Source: Sinimarinibacterium flocculans (lineage in GTDB: Bacteria > Pseudomonadota > Gammaproteobacteria > Nevskiales > Nevskiaceae). Taken from it: DNA of 64,000 nt. Where the stretch lies: NCBI RefSeq assembly GCF_003201205.1, contig NZ_QICN01000003.1:248001-312000 (forward strand). The letters run 5' to 3'. A program made the position numbers and the translations under genes. Below, in pieces: positions 34,677 through 43,965 of this stretch. The notes under the pieces were generated by a model. It made no database searches. It was not told the origin of the DNA and worked only from the letters and a program-made list of their open reading frames with translations. How positions within the stretch are numbered: position 1 is the stretch's first letter; every line of letters begins with the position of its first letter.

Positions 34677-36035
34677 TCATGCCACCAGACGCCGAAGCGT
34701 CGCGCGATAGCGCGCGAACGTCGCTTCGGCCTGCGGATGACGGCCGCCGCGCACCCGCCACCGCCCGCCGACCATGACGTCGCGCACCGGACGGCGCGCA
34801 GGGCCGAAGATCGCGGCGTCGAGCCAGCGGTCGCCGCGGTGCCCGGCCAGCGCCGGGTCGTCGGGGTCGAGCACGACCAGGTCGGCCCGCAGTCCCGGCG
34901 CGATGGCACCGGCAGCGAAGCCGAGCGCCTGCGCGCCGCCCGACGCGGCGGCGCGGTACAGCGCGGCGCCGACGCTGCGCCCTTCGCGGCGTTCGAACAG
35001 GTTGCGGCGCCGGCGCACGAGGCGCTGTCCGTATTCGAACAGGCGCAGCTCGGCGAACGGGTCGGTGCCGACATGACTGTCTCCCCCGATGCCGATATGC
35101 CCACCGGCGAGCAGGAAAGGCTCGGCATTGAAGAGACCGTCGCCCAGATCCGCCTCGGTGCTCGGACACAGGCCGGCGACGGCGCCGTGACTGGCCAGTG
35201 CTGCGGCCTCGAGTTCGCGCATGTGCGTGGCGTGCACCAGACACCAGTGGCGGTCCAGCGGCGCGTTCCACAGCAGCCACTCGACCGGGCGCTGGCCGCT
35301 CCATTCGAGACAGTCGTCGACCTCGCGCGTCTGCTCGGCCGCGTGGATGTGCACCGGCGCCTGGGCCGACATGGAGGCACGCAGCGCCAGGATCGCCTGC
35401 AGTTCGTCCGGCGTGACCGCGCGCAGCGAATGCGGCGCAAAGCCGATGGCGGTCACCTGCGCACAGCGCTCCGCGAGGCGTGCATAGCCATCGAGATCGC
35501 AGACGAAACGCCGTTGTCCGTCCGCCGGCGGTTCGCCGCCGAATCCCGCATGCGCGTAGAACACCGGCAGCAGACGCAGACCGATGCCCGTCTCCCCGGC
35601 GGCCGCGACCACGCGCAGCGCGGTCTCCGCCGGATCGGTATACGGCCTGCCGTCGGCATCGTGATGCAGGTAGTGGAACTCGCCGACAGTGGTATAGCCG
35701 CGCTCGAGCATCTCGACGTAGAGCTGCGCGGCGATGGCCTCGAGATCGTCCGGTGTGAGCCGTTCGAGAAACCGGTACATGCAGGCACGCCAGGCCCAGA
35801 AATTGTCGCCCTGCGGACCGCCCGCACCGGTCAGGCCGGCCATCGCACGCTGGAAGGCGTGCGAGTGCAGGTTCGGCATGCCGGGAATCAGCGGGCCGGC
35901 GAGGCGCTCGGCGCCGTCGGCCGACGCGTTCGCGGCTACACCGGACACGAGGCCGTCGTCGCCGATGTCGACGCGTACGTCCTGCGCCCAGCCGTCCGGC
36001 AGCCACGCCTGTGCGGCGAACAGCGCCTGGCTCAC
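34677..36035 (-). CDS. hutF: Formimidoylglutamate deiminase
   Basis: A 452-residue amidohydrolase that deaminates N-formimino-L-glutamate to N-formylglutamate. Zinc ligands sit in [12 protein letters not shown] (H57, H59), with [28 protein letters not shown] and GGDSHVG later in the chain. The GTG start at 36035 overlaps the hutH stop (GTGA); the frame upstream of it reads antisense to hutH. HutF marks the Pseudomonas-type five-step route, in place of the HutG-formiminoglutamase route of enterics. Confidence 0.93.
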   Translation of the reverse strand: MSQALFAAQAWLPDGWAQDVRVDIGDDGLVSGVAANASADGAERLAGPLIPGMPNLHSHAFQRAMAGLTGAGGPQGDNFWAWRACMYRFLERLTPDDLEAIAAQLYVEMLERGYTTVGEFHYLHHDADGRPYTDPAETALRVVAAAGETGIGLRLLPVFYAHAGFGGEPPADGQRRFVCDLDGYARLAERCAQVTAIGFAPHSLRAVTPDELQAILALRASMSAQAPVHIHAAEQTREVDDCLEWSGQRPVEWLLWNAPLDRHWCLVHATHMRELEAAALASHGAVAGLCPSTEADLGDGLFNAEPFLLAGGHIGIGGDSHVGTDPFAELRLFEYGQRLVRRRRNLFERREGRSVGAALYRAAASGGAQALGFAAGAIAPGLRADLVVLDPDDPALAGHRGDRWLDAAIFGPARRPVRDVMVGGRWRVRGGRHPQAEATFARYRATLRRLVA

Positions 36036-37570
36036 TCCGGCCTCCACGAGGGCAGCAGGTCGGCGACCATCGGCGTCAGGATCTCGCTCGCCAGCAGGGC
36101 GTCGGCGGCGGCGATATCGGTCGCCAGCACCCGGTCCTCGTCGAGCGCGGCGACCTGTTCGCGCAGCGCCAGGTGCACCGCCTGCAGGGGCTCGGAGGTC
36201 TGCAGCGGCGCGTGGAAATCGATGCCCTGTGCGGCCGCGAGCAGCTCGATGGCGACAATGCGCCGCGTGTTCGCGCACATCGGCAGCAACCGGCGCGCCG
36301 CGAACGTGGCCATGCTGACGTGATCTTCCTGGTTGGCCGAGGTCGGCAGGCTGTCGACGCTCGCCGGGTGTGCCAGCGACTTGTTCTCCGAGGCCAGTGC
36401 GGCCGCAGTCACGTGCGCCATCATGAAGCCGGAGTTCAGGCCCGGCTCGCGCACCAGGAACGGCGGCAGTCCCGACAGCGTCGCGTCGATCAGCAGTGCG
36501 ATGCGCCGCTCCGACAGCGCGCCGGTTTCCGCGATCGCCAGTGCCAGCGTGTCGGCAGCGAGCGCGACCGGCTCGGCGTGGAAGTTGCCGCCGGAGATCA
36601 CCTCGCCGCTGTCCTCGAACACGAGCGGATTGTCGGTGACCGCATTGGCCTCGATCAGCAGCGTGCGGCCGGCATTGCGGATCAGGTCGAGGCAGGCGCC
36701 CATCACCTGCGGCTGGCAACGCAGGCTGTACGGGTCCTGCACGCGTTCGTCGTTGACGCGATGCGAGGCGCGGATGCCGCTGCCGTCGAGCAGGCGCCGG
36801 TAGACCGCGGCGACGTCGCTCTGTCCCGGTTGCCCGCGCAGCGCCTGGACGCGCGGATCGAAGGGCGCATCGGAGCCGCGCGCGGCATCGACCGACAGCG
36901 CGCCGGTCACCACCGCTGCGGCGAAGACGTCCTCGGCCTCGAACAGCGCGCGGATCGCCAGCGCCGTCGACACCTGCGTGCCGTTGAGCAGTGCCAGCCC
37001 CTCCTTGGCCGCGAGCGCCATCGGCTCGAGGCCCGCATGTCGCAAGCCTTCGGCAGCGGGCACGACGCGGCCGTCGATGCGCACTTCACCTTCGCCGAGC
37101 AGCGCCAGCGTCAGGTGCGCAAGCGGCGCCAGATCGCCCGAGGCACCGACCGACCCCTGCGACGGCACGCACGGCAGCACACCGGCGTTGTACAGCGCGA
37201 GCAGCGCCTCGATCAGCTCCCGGCGCACTCCGGAGGCGCCGCGCGCGAGACTCGCGGCCTTGAGCGCCAGCACCAGGCGCACGGTGGCGTCGTCGAGCCA
37301 TTCGCCGACGCCGACCGCGTGCGAGCGCACCAGGTTGAGCTGCAAGCGCTCGAGCTGGTCGTTGGCGATGTGCACCTTGGCGAGCTTGCCGAAGCCGGTG
37401 TTGATGCCGTAGGCCGGCTCGCCGCGTTCGACGGCGGCGGCCACGGCCGCCGCGGAGGCCTCGACGGCCGGCCAGAACGCCGGCTCGATCGACAGGCGCG
37501 CGCGACCGGCCAGCAGGTGACGCAGCTCGCTGAGCGTCAGATGCCCGGGACGCAGATGCCATTCAGCCAC
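36032..37570 (-). CDS. hutH: Histidine ammonia-lyase
   Basis: A 512-residue aromatic-amino-acid lyase that converts histidine to urocanate and ammonia. The MIO cofactor-forming triad Ala-Ser-Gly is at 143-145 within [20 protein letters not shown] (54-61) supplies the catalytic Tyr, and [12 protein letters not shown] and [10 protein letters not shown] are conserved. The GTG start at 37570 (VAEWHLRPG) overlaps the end of hutU by 8 bp. Length is normal. Confidence 0.96.
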   Translation of the reverse strand: MAEWHLRPGHLTLSELRHLLAGRARLSIEPAFWPAVEASAAAVAAAVERGEPAYGINTGFGKLAKVHIANDQLERLQLNLVRSHAVGVGEWLDDATVRLVLALKAASLARGASGVRRELIEALLALYNAGVLPCVPSQGSVGASGDLAPLAHLTLALLGEGEVRIDGRVVPAAEGLRHAGLEPMALAAKEGLALLNGTQVSTALAIRALFEAEDVFAAAVVTGALSVDAARGSDAPFDPRVQALRGQPGQSDVAAVYRRLLDGSGIRASHRVNDERVQDPYSLRCQPQVMGACLDLIRNAGRTLLIEANAVTDNPLVFEDSGEVISGGNFHAEPVALAADTLALAIAETGALSERRIALLIDATLSGLPPFLVREPGLNSGFMMAHVTAAALASENKSLAHPASVDSLPTSANQEDHVSMATFAARRLLPMCANTRRIVAIELLAAAQGIDFHAPLQTSEPLQAVHLALREQVAALDEDRVLATDIAAADALLASEILTPMVADLLPSWRPE

Positions 37571-39284
37571 GGGATGCTCCCGCTGCCGCATCCAGCATCG
37601 GCAGCCGCAGGCCATGCTCGCGCGCGCAGGCGATCGCGTCCTCGTAGCCGGCGTCGGCATGGCGCATGACGCCGCTGCCCGGATCGTTGGTCAGCACGCG
37701 CTCGATGCGCCGCGCCGCCTCCGGCGTGCCGTCGCAGACGACGACCATGCCGGCATGCTGCGAAAAGCCCATGCCGACACCGCCGCCGTGGTGGATCGAC
37801 ACCCAGGTCGCGCCGCTCGCGCAGTTCAGCAGCGCATTGAGCAGCGGCCAGTCCGATACCGCGTCCGAGCCGTCGCGCATCGCCTCGGTCTCTCGGTTGG
37901 GACTGGCCACCGATCCCGAATCCAGATGATCGCGCCCGATGACGATGGGCGCCGACAGCTCGCCGCGCGCGACCATCTCGTTGAACGCCAGACCCACCCG
38001 CGCGCGCTCACCCAGGCCGATCCAGCAGATGCGCGCCGGCAGCCCCTGGAAGGCGATGCGCTCGCGCGCCATGTCCAGCCAGCGGTGCAGCGAGGCGTGG
38101 TCCGGCAGCAGGGCGCGCACCTTGTCATCGGTCTTGCGGATGTCTTCCGGATCGCCCGACAGCGCCGCCCAGCGGAACGGGCCGATGCCGCGGCAGAACA
38201 GCGGGCGGATATAGGCCGGCACGAAGCCGGGAAACGCGAAGGCATCGGCAACGCCTTCGTCCTGCGCCATCTGGCGGATGTTGTTGCCGTAGTCGAAGGT
38301 GGGGATGCCCAGCTCGTGGAAGCCGAGCATCGCGCGCACCTGCTGCGCCATCGAATCCTTCGCCGCGGCAATCACGCCTTCCGGGTCTGCGACGCGCTCA
38401 CGCGCTGCGCGGTCGAGGGTCCAGCCGGCGGGCAGGTAGCCGTTGAGCGGATCGTGTGCGCTGGTCTGGTCGGTGACCATGTCGGGCCGCGCACGCGCAT
38501 CGCCGTCCTGCGTGCGGCGCAGCACCTCGGGGAAGATTTCCGCGGCGTTGCCGAGCAGGCCGACCGAGACCGCGCGCCGCTGCGCGTGGGCGTCGTGGAT
38601 GCACGCGAGGGCCTCGTCGAGGGCGTCGCAGCGCACGTCGAGATAGCGTGTGCGCAGACGCATGTCGATGCGCGAAGCGTCGCATTCCACCGCCAGCATC
38701 GAGGCACCGGCCATCGTCGCCGCCAGCGGCTGCGCGCCGCCCATGCCGCCGAGCCCGCCGGTGAGTATCCACTTGCCGGCCAGGTCGCCGCCGCAGTGCT
38801 GACGCCCGGCCTCGGCGAAGGTTTCGTAGGTGCCCTGCACGATGCCCTGGCTGCCGATGTAGATCCACGAACCGGCGGTCATCTGCCCGAACATCATCAG
38901 GCCCTTGCGATCGAGCGCGTGGAAATGCTCCCAGGTGGCCCAGTGCGGCACGAGATTGGAGTTCGCGATCAGCACGCGCGGCGCGTCGGCATGCGTGCGG
39001 AACACGCCCACCGGCTTGCCGGACTGGATCAGCAGGGTCTCGTCGTCGGCCAGCGTCTTCAGCGTCTCGACGATCGCATCGAAACAGGCCCAGTCGCGGG
39101 CCGCGCGGCCGATGCCGCCGTAGACGATCAGCGCCTCGGGATTCTCGGCGACCTCCGGATCGAGGTTGTTCATCAGCATGCGCAGCGGCGCCTCGGTGAG
39201 CCACGAGCGCGCACTGCGCCGCGCGCCGCGCGGCGCGCGGATGATGCCGGCGCGTCTCCTCCGGTCCGCCTGCAGATCGTGCAT
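37563..39284 (-). CDS. hutU: Urocanate hydratase
   Basis: A 573-residue urocanase that hydrates urocanate to imidazolone propionate using tightly bound NAD. Conserved stretches are IRAPRG near the N-terminus, [20 protein letters not shown] (29-48), the NAD-binding [14 protein letters not shown], and [17 protein letters not shown] near the C-terminus. ATG 39284 has GGAG five bases upstream. It is the first gene of hutUHFIG. No HutC-type regulator or histidine permease gene is in the window, so control is by a distant regulator or by another mechanism. Confidence 0.96.
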   Translation of the reverse strand: MHDLQADRRRRAGIIRAPRGARRSARSWLTEAPLRMLMNNLDPEVAENPEALIVYGGIGRAARDWACFDAIVETLKTLADDETLLIQSGKPVGVFRTHADAPRVLIANSNLVPHWATWEHFHALDRKGLMMFGQMTAGSWIYIGSQGIVQGTYETFAEAGRQHCGGDLAGKWILTGGLGGMGGAQPLAATMAGASMLAVECDASRIDMRLRTRYLDVRCDALDEALACIHDAHAQRRAVSVGLLGNAAEIFPEVLRRTQDGDARARPDMVTDQTSAHDPLNGYLPAGWTLDRAARERVADPEGVIAAAKDSMAQQVRAMLGFHELGIPTFDYGNNIRQMAQDEGVADAFAFPGFVPAYIRPLFCRGIGPFRWAALSGDPEDIRKTDDKVRALLPDHASLHRWLDMARERIAFQGLPARICWIGLGERARVGLAFNEMVARGELSAPIVIGRDHLDSGSVASPNRETEAMRDGSDAVSDWPLLNALLNCASGATWVSIHHGGGVGMGFSQHAGMVVVCDGTPEAARRIERVLTNDPGSGVMRHADAGYEDAIACAREHGLRLPMLDAAAGASRG

Positions 39285-39343
39285 CGCGATCTCCGTTGTT
39301 CTCTTTGTCCGCCGCCATTCAATCCGCGCGACAATGCGCTGTC

Positions 39344-40378
39344 ATGAGGAGCTACCCCCTGTTCGATGTTTTCCCGCGCCTGGGGGTTTTCCCTCGTGCG
39401 GGCCTGCTGGACGGCATCACGGCGGTGCAGCCGATGCCCGGAGCAGACGACATCTGGATCAAGCGCGACGACCTGTCTGCGAGCGATTTCGGCGGTAACA
39501 AGGTCCGCAAGCTCGACCTGTTGCTCGCGCAGGCGCGGGCGCGCGGCCGCAAAGATGTGCTGACCTTCGGCTACAGCGGTTCGAACTTCGTCGCCGCCAC
39601 CGCCTGGCATGGCCGCAAGCTCGGCCTGGCGACGCAGGCCGTTCTGTTGCCGCAGGCCGATGCCCCCTACGTGGCCGACAATCTCGCCACCGGCCTGCAC
39701 GCCGGCGCGCAACTGCATCTGGCGCGCGGCAACGCAGCTGCCGTGGCGCGCGCCATCGCGCTCAGCACGGCGAAGCTGCTGCGTCACGGTCGCGTGCCGC
39801 TCTGGATTCCGCCCGGCGGCTCGTCGCCACTCGGCGCGCTCGGCTTCGTCAACGCCGCGTTCGAACTCAGGGCGCAGGTCGAGTCCGGTGCGATGCCGGC
39901 GCCGGCGCGGCTCTACGTCGCCTTCAGCAGCATGGGCACGGTTGCCGGCCTCGCGATCGGCCTCGCACTCGCCGGCCTGAATACGCGCATCGAAGCCGTG
40001 CAGGTCGTCGGCGACGACTTCGCCTCAGCCGCCAAGCTCGATCGACTGATCCGGCGCACGCGGCAACTGCTGCGCCGCGCCGATCCCGCCGCCTGCCCCG
40101 GTCGCGTCGCCGAGGTGCGCATCCGCACAGAGTTCTTCGGCCGCGGATACGCGCTGGCTTCGCCGGCGGTCAAGGCCGCGATGAGCCGCTTCGGGAGCGC
40201 CACCGGCGCGCGCAGCGACAGCGCCTATTCCGGCAAGGCGATCGCCGCCCTCTACGCCGATCACGATGCCGGCGCGCTGCGCGGACCGACGCTGTACTGG
40301 CACACCTTCAATGCGCATGGCCGGCCCGCAGGCGTGGGACCGTTACCGGCGCAGGTACTTGCGTCTTATGTGCTTTGA
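39344..40378 (+). CDS. PLP-dependent ACC deaminase/D-cysteine desulfhydrase family enzyme
   Basis: A 344-residue fold-type II PLP enzyme. The Schiff-base lysine is in SDFGGNKVRKLD (K53) preceded by WIKRDDLSA. The phosphate-binding and substrate loops read FGYSGSNFVAATAW and IPPGGSSPLGALGFVNAA. The group covers ACC deaminase, D-cysteine desulfhydrase and L-cysteate sulfo-lyase; the precise substrate cannot be fixed by eye, and a D-cysteine type activity is most likely. ATG 39344 is divergent from hutU, 59 bp away. Its 3' end overlaps the convergent toxin gene by 13 bp. Confidence 0.85.
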   Translation: MRSYPLFDVFPRLGVFPRAGLLDGITAVQPMPGADDIWIKRDDLSASDFGGNKVRKLDLLLAQARARGRKDVLTFGYSGSNFVAATAWHGRKLGLATQAVLLPQADAPYVADNLATGLHAGAQLHLARGNAAAVARAIALSTAKLLRHGRVPLWIPPGGSSPLGALGFVNAAFELRAQVESGAMPAPARLYVAFSSMGTVAGLAIGLALAGLNTRIEAVQVVGDDFASAAKLDRLIRRTRQLLRRADPAACPGRVAEVRIRTEFFGRGYALASPAVKAAMSRFGSATGARSDSAYSGKAIAALYADHDAGALRGPTLYWHTFNAHGRPAGVGPLPAQVLASYVL

Positions 40379-40671
40379 TCCGGGTCCAGCGCCCGACCAA
40401 GCGATTGCGGCGCCTGCCGGCAACCCAGAACGCGCCAAACCGTGCGAATCTCGTCTTCAAGACGGTAATACACGGCAAACGGAAACCTTCGAGAGAGAAG
40501 CCGGTGAAAGCCGAACACTCGAAGGTGCATACCGGCGTAAAGGGCCAGCGAGTCGATGTCGGAGAAGAGTGAATCCAGAAAGTATTCGCCGAGTCCTGCC
40601 TGTTGCCGCGCATAGAAACGGCGCCCGCGATCCAGATCGTCGAGCGCCGCGGGCAGAATCCTGATCTTCAC
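40366..40671 (-). CDS. RelE/ParE-family toxin
   Basis: A 101-residue ParE-like toxin. Key stretches are ILPAALDDLDRGRRFYARQQ at the N-terminus and RRFPFAVYYRLEDEIRTVWRVLGCR, the C-terminal beta strands where ParE and RelE toxins carry their active basic residues. ParE toxins poison gyrase and RelE toxins cleave mRNA; the target here is not determined. The upstream antitoxin gene overlaps by 4 bp (ATGA). Its end runs 13 bp into the convergent PLP-enzyme gene. Confidence 0.85.
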   Translation of the reverse strand: MKIRILPAALDDLDRGRRFYARQQAGLGEYFLDSLFSDIDSLALYAGMHLRVFGFHRLLSRRFPFAVYYRLEDEIRTVWRVLGCRQAPQSLGRALDPDQST

Positions 40672-40883
40672 TCGGCGCGTTTGCGCAGCTGTCGCTTCGC
40701 GTCTGCCCAGTCGACGGGTTGCTCATGCCCGGCTGCGTGACGCGCAGCAGTGAGGGCAAGTGCTTCGGCATGCCATGCCGGGGACTGCAAACGGTCTTCT
40801 TCACGGCTAAGGGACGCCCAGAGCGCTTCCATCGTGCGGAGCTTCTCATCCCAGGACATGCGCTCGATCGTTTGCGTCATCAT
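40668..40883 (-). CDS. Addiction-module antitoxin
   Basis: A 71-residue protein of the putative addiction-module component type (often paired with ParE-like toxins). It reads ERMSWDEKLRTMEALWASLS, then QSPAWHAEALALTAARHAAG, ending in the basic ADAKRQLRKRAE. It would bind and silence the toxin encoded just downstream. I start at ATG 40883 (MMTQTIERM), with 40880 as an alternative; longer extensions run into the LysR gene's 3' region. Co-translation is indicated by the 4-bp overlap. Confidence 0.82.
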   Translation of the reverse strand: MMTQTIERMSWDEKLRTMEALWASLSREEDRLQSPAWHAEALALTAARHAAGHEQPVDWADAKRQLRKRAE

Positions 40884-40914
40884 GGCTGCAGAATAGCGCT
40901 CGATGACACTCATG

Positions 40915-41817
40915 TCATGGCGGCGGACACAGTTCGGCAACCCCGTCGCGGATGAGCTGCGCCAGCCGCTGTGCGCCCGGCCCGGCGGCATCGCCGTGGG
41001 TGACGATCAGGTACAGCTCGACCTGGCGTTCGGCACCCTCGATCAGCGGCAGCGGCTTGAGCGCACCGCTGTCGAGTTCCTCGCGGATGATGTTCTCGGC
41101 GTACCAGGCGAAGCCCAGACCCAGCGTCGCCGCGCGGATCGACGTGGCCTTGGCCGACACGGTCCAGCGCTGCTCGGCCCCGAGCCAGGCGCCGTCGCGC
41201 TTGCGCTGGCTGCCGGAGTCGCGGATCACGAGCTGACGATGCTGGCGCAGATCGTCGAAGCTCAGTGGCCGCCCGAGCCGGTGCAGCGGGTGATGCGGCG
41301 CCGCGGCGCAGACGAAGCGGATGGTGACCAGCGGATCGAGCAGGAAGCCCGGCGGCATGCGCGAGGCGATCGCCAGATCGACGCGCCCGTCGAGCACGGC
41401 CTCGTCGGTGCCGCCGAGCACCGTCTCGTACAGCTCGATGCGCGTTTCGGGGCGCTCTTGCGCGAAGCGGTCGAAGCACTGCAGCAGCAGCCAGGTCGGG
41501 AACACCACCTCGACCGCGAGCCGCAGCTCCGGCTCCCAGCCCTGGGCGAGACTGGCGGCGGCGCGCTCGACGCGCGCGGCCTCGTCGAGCAGGGCGCGGC
41601 CCCGGCGGTACAGCACCTGACCCGTCGGCGTCAGCTGCGCCTTGCGCCCCTGCAGCTGGAACACCTCGACGCCGAGCAGCGATTCGAGCTTCTGCACCGC
41701 GTAGGTGACGGTGGACTGGGTCTTGTGCAGGGTCTCGGCGGCCTGCGCGTAGCCGCCGGCCTCGACCACGGCAACCAGTGCGCGCCACTGTTCGAGGCTG
41801 ATCTTCGGCCCGGACAT
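40915..41817 (-). CDS. LysR-family regulator
   Basis: A 300-residue LysR-type regulator. The winged helix-turn-helix is at about 5-62 (WRALVAVVEAGGYAQAAETL, KTQSTVTYAVQKLESLLG) and the periplasmic-binding-like effector domain fills the rest (VEVVFPTWLLLQCFDRFAQ, GLGFAWYAENIIREEL). It is divergent from azoR and probably controls that operon in response to quinones or other electrophiles. I use ATG 41817; an in-frame ATG at 41829 is also possible. Confidence 0.92.
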   Translation of the reverse strand: MSGPKISLEQWRALVAVVEAGGYAQAAETLHKTQSTVTYAVQKLESLLGVEVFQLQGRKAQLTPTGQVLYRRGRALLDEAARVERAAASLAQGWEPELRLAVEVVFPTWLLLQCFDRFAQERPETRIELYETVLGGTDEAVLDGRVDLAIASRMPPGFLLDPLVTIRFVCAAAPHHPLHRLGRPLSFDDLRQHRQLVIRDSGSQRKRDGAWLGAEQRWTVSAKATSIRAATLGLGFAWYAENIIREELDSGALKPLPLIEGAERQVELYLIVTHGDAAGPGAQRLAQLIRDGVAELCPPP

Positions 41818-41917
41818 AGGTCGATCCATTCGATGTATTCAGCCGAAATATTCCGCTTTTTTATCGACTGAAGCAATCGTTTAATGGCGACACTCTCACC
41901 ACGTACCGGAGACCGCC
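41818..41917. promoter_or_regulatory. Divergent lysR/azoR control region
   Basis: A 100-bp AT-richer gap between the two divergent starts. It holds TTTAAT at 41880-41885, a candidate -10 for azoR, but no good -35. Short T-N11-A motifs suited to LysR binding are present (for example around 41836-41860), none decisive. The azoR ribosome-binding site is the GGAG at 41908-41911. Confidence 0.4.
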
Positions 41918-42523
41918 ATGACCACCACCCTGCTGCAGATCAACACCAGCCTGTTCTCGGAGAACGGCCAGTCCTCGAAGCTGGCCCAGGACTACGTCGA
42001 GGCCTGGCGCAGCCGCCACCCGCAGGGCCGCGTCATCGTCCGCGACCTCGCCACGAACCCGCTGCCGCACTTGACCGCCGAGCGCTTCCAGGCGTTCCTC
42101 GCCAAGCCCGAGGCGCGCACGCCGGAACAGCGGGCGATCGTCGCCGAGAGCGACGCGCTGATCGACGAGCTCAAGGCTGCCGACCAGATCGTCCTCGGCC
42201 TGCCGATGTACAACTTCGGCATTCCGTCGACGCTCAAGGCATGGATCGATCACGTCGCGCGCGCCGGCGTCACCTTCCGCTACACCGCAAACGGCCCGGA
42301 AGGCCTGGTCGCCGACCGCAAGCTGACGGTGCTCGCCGCCCGCGGCGGCCGTTATGCCGGCACGCCCAAGGACACGCAGAGCGGCTATGTCCGCGACTTC
42401 TTCAACTTCATCGGCATCCGCGACATCGACTTCGTCTACGCCGAAGGCATGGCCCTGGACGAATCGACGCGACGCGAGGCGCTGGACGCCGCGCACTCGC
42501 GCATCGACAAGCTGGCCGCCTGA
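41918..42523 (+). CDS. azoR: FMN-dependent NADH-azoreductase/quinone reductase
   Basis: A 201-residue flavodoxin-fold enzyme. It shows the FMN phosphate-binding opening QINTSLFSENGQSSKLAQ, then LPMYNFGIPSTLKAWIDHVA and the conserved TFRYTANGPEGLVADRK. AzoR enzymes reduce azo dyes and, more relevantly, quinones by two electrons, avoiding semiquinone radicals. First gene of azoR-doxX-pirin-pirin-osmC, transcribed away from lysR. Start ATG 41918 has a GGAG ten bases upstream. Confidence 0.94.
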   Translation: MTTTLLQINTSLFSENGQSSKLAQDYVEAWRSRHPQGRVIVRDLATNPLPHLTAERFQAFLAKPEARTPEQRAIVAESDALIDELKAADQIVLGLPMYNFGIPSTLKAWIDHVARAGVTFRYTANGPEGLVADRKLTVLAARGGRYAGTPKDTQSGYVRDFFNFIGIRDIDFVYAEGMALDESTRREALDAAHSRIDKLAA

Positions 42524-42561
42524 ACCGCAGCATCCCTCACATCACACCAAGGAGTCCCGTC

Positions 42562-42963
42562 ATGAACCCGAAACTCGAAGCCGCCCAGCCCTGGGTCGAA
42601 CTCGCCGGCCGCCTGCTGATCGCGCTGATCTTCGTCGGCGCCGGCTGGAGCAAGATCGGCGGCTACGCCGGCACCCAGGCCTACATGGAATCGGTCGGCG
42701 TGCCCGGCGCGCTACTGCCGCTGGTGATCTTCGTCGAACTCGGCGGCGGGCTCGCCATCGTCTTCGGCCTGCTGACGCGCATCGCCGCCGGCGGCCTAGC
42801 CGTGTTCAGCATCGCATCGGCCGTGCTGTTCCACGGCGGCGCGGACCCGATGCAGCAGATCATGTTCATGAAGAACCTGGCGATCGCCGGCGGTCTGCTG
42901 TTCCTGGTGGCGCGTGGCGCCGGCCGCATCAGTCTCGACCACAAGTTCTTCTCCCGCGCCTGA
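42562..42963 (+). CDS. DoxX-family membrane protein
   Basis: A 133-residue protein with four transmembrane helices (LLIALIFVGAGWSKIGGY, LLPLVIFVELGGGLAIVFG, GLAVFSIASAVLF, NLAIAGGLLFLVA). DoxX/YphA-like proteins sit in quinone- and redox-stress operons; a link to respiratory-quinone or thiosulfate redox chemistry is inferred from the family. ATG 42562 has GGAG upstream. It lies 38 bp after azoR. Confidence 0.9.
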   Translation: MNPKLEAAQPWVELAGRLLIALIFVGAGWSKIGGYAGTQAYMESVGVPGALLPLVIFVELGGGLAIVFGLLTRIAAGGLAVFSIASAVLFHGGADPMQQIMFMKNLAIAGGLLFLVARGAGRISLDHKFFSRA

Positions 42964-42991
42964 CCCGCGCGCGTTTCACCGGAGTACTGCC

Positions 42992-43852
42992 ATGACCATC
43001 CGTGAACTGCAGCAGGTGATTCCCAGTGTCGCGACCTCGGACGGCGCCGGCGTGAAGCTGCGCCGCAGCATCGGCGCAACGCCGGGGCTGCGCCTCGATC
43101 CGTTCCTGATGCTCGACGAGTTCGGCACCGAGAACCCGGACGACTACATCGCCGGCTTTCCGCCGCATCCGCACCGCGGCTTCGAGACCGTCACCTACAT
43201 GCTCGACGGCCACATGCGCCACGAGGATCACCTCGGCAATGTCGGCGAGCTCAGGAGCGGTGGCGTGCAGTGGATGACCGCCGGCCGCGGCGTGATCCAC
43301 TCGGAGATGCCGCAGCAGGAGTCGGGCCGCATGCGCGGCTTCCAGCTGTGGATCAACCTGCCGGCGCGCGAAAAGATGAAGCCGGCCGGTTATCGCGACA
43401 TCCCGGCGCAGGACATTCCGTCGGTCGCGCTGGTCGGCGGCGGCTACCTGAAGGTGATCGCCGGCCGGGCACAGCACGACGGCCGCGTGATTGCCGGCCC
43501 GATCAACGGCACGCCGGAGGCAATGGCGACCGATCCGCTGTACCTGGACATCGGTCTTGCTGCCGGCGCGACGATCACGCAGCCGGTGCCTGCCGGTCAC
43601 AACGCGCTGATCTATGTCTACGAAGGCCAGGCGCAGATCGGCGACCGCGCGCTGCCGCGCTACGCCGCCGGCGTCCTCGCGGACGGCGACGCCGTGACCG
43701 TCGGTGCGGGCGACGAGGGCGCGCGCTTCGTGCTGATCGCCGGCAGGCCGCTGCGCGAACCGGTGGTGCAGTACGGTCCCTTCGTGATGAACACGCGCGA
43801 CGAGATCGAGCAGGCCATCGACGACTATCGCAACGGTCGGCTGGCGGCCTGA
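42992..43852 (+). CDS. Pirin-family protein (first of two)
   Basis: A 286-residue bicupin. The N-terminal cupin holds the metal site: FPPHPHRGFETVTY (two His), HMRHEDHLG and GRGVIHSEM. Pirins bind iron; some, such as YhhW, act as quercetin 2,3-dioxygenases, and their role in redox stress is inferred from linkage to azoR. ATG 42992 has GGAG upstream (42981-42984). A REP-like sequence follows its stop. Confidence 0.92.
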   Translation: MTIRELQQVIPSVATSDGAGVKLRRSIGATPGLRLDPFLMLDEFGTENPDDYIAGFPPHPHRGFETVTYMLDGHMRHEDHLGNVGELRSGGVQWMTAGRGVIHSEMPQQESGRMRGFQLWINLPAREKMKPAGYRDIPAQDIPSVALVGGGYLKVIAGRAQHDGRVIAGPINGTPEAMATDPLYLDIGLAAGATITQPVPAGHNALIYVYEGQAQIGDRALPRYAAGVLADGDAVTVGAGDEGARFVLIAGRPLREPVVQYGPFVMNTRDEIEQAIDDYRNGRLAA

Positions 43853-43867
43853 GCGGAGCGTCTTTCT

Positions 43868-43935
43868 TGCAGGAGCGTCTGCGGGCGCAACTGGCGACGC
43901 GGGTCCAAGACCTCGCACCTGAGGGCGCTCCTACA
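43868..43935. repeat. REP-like palindrome between the pirin genes
   Basis: A diverged copy of the GC-rich repeat: TGCAGGAGCG at the left (43868-43877) and GGCGCTCCTACA at the right (43924-43935), with imperfect pairing between. It fills most of the gap between the pirin genes and could stabilise or terminate part of the transcript. Confidence 0.7.
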
Positions 43936-43965
43936 ATGACCACCGCAGACCGAGAAGTTCACGAC

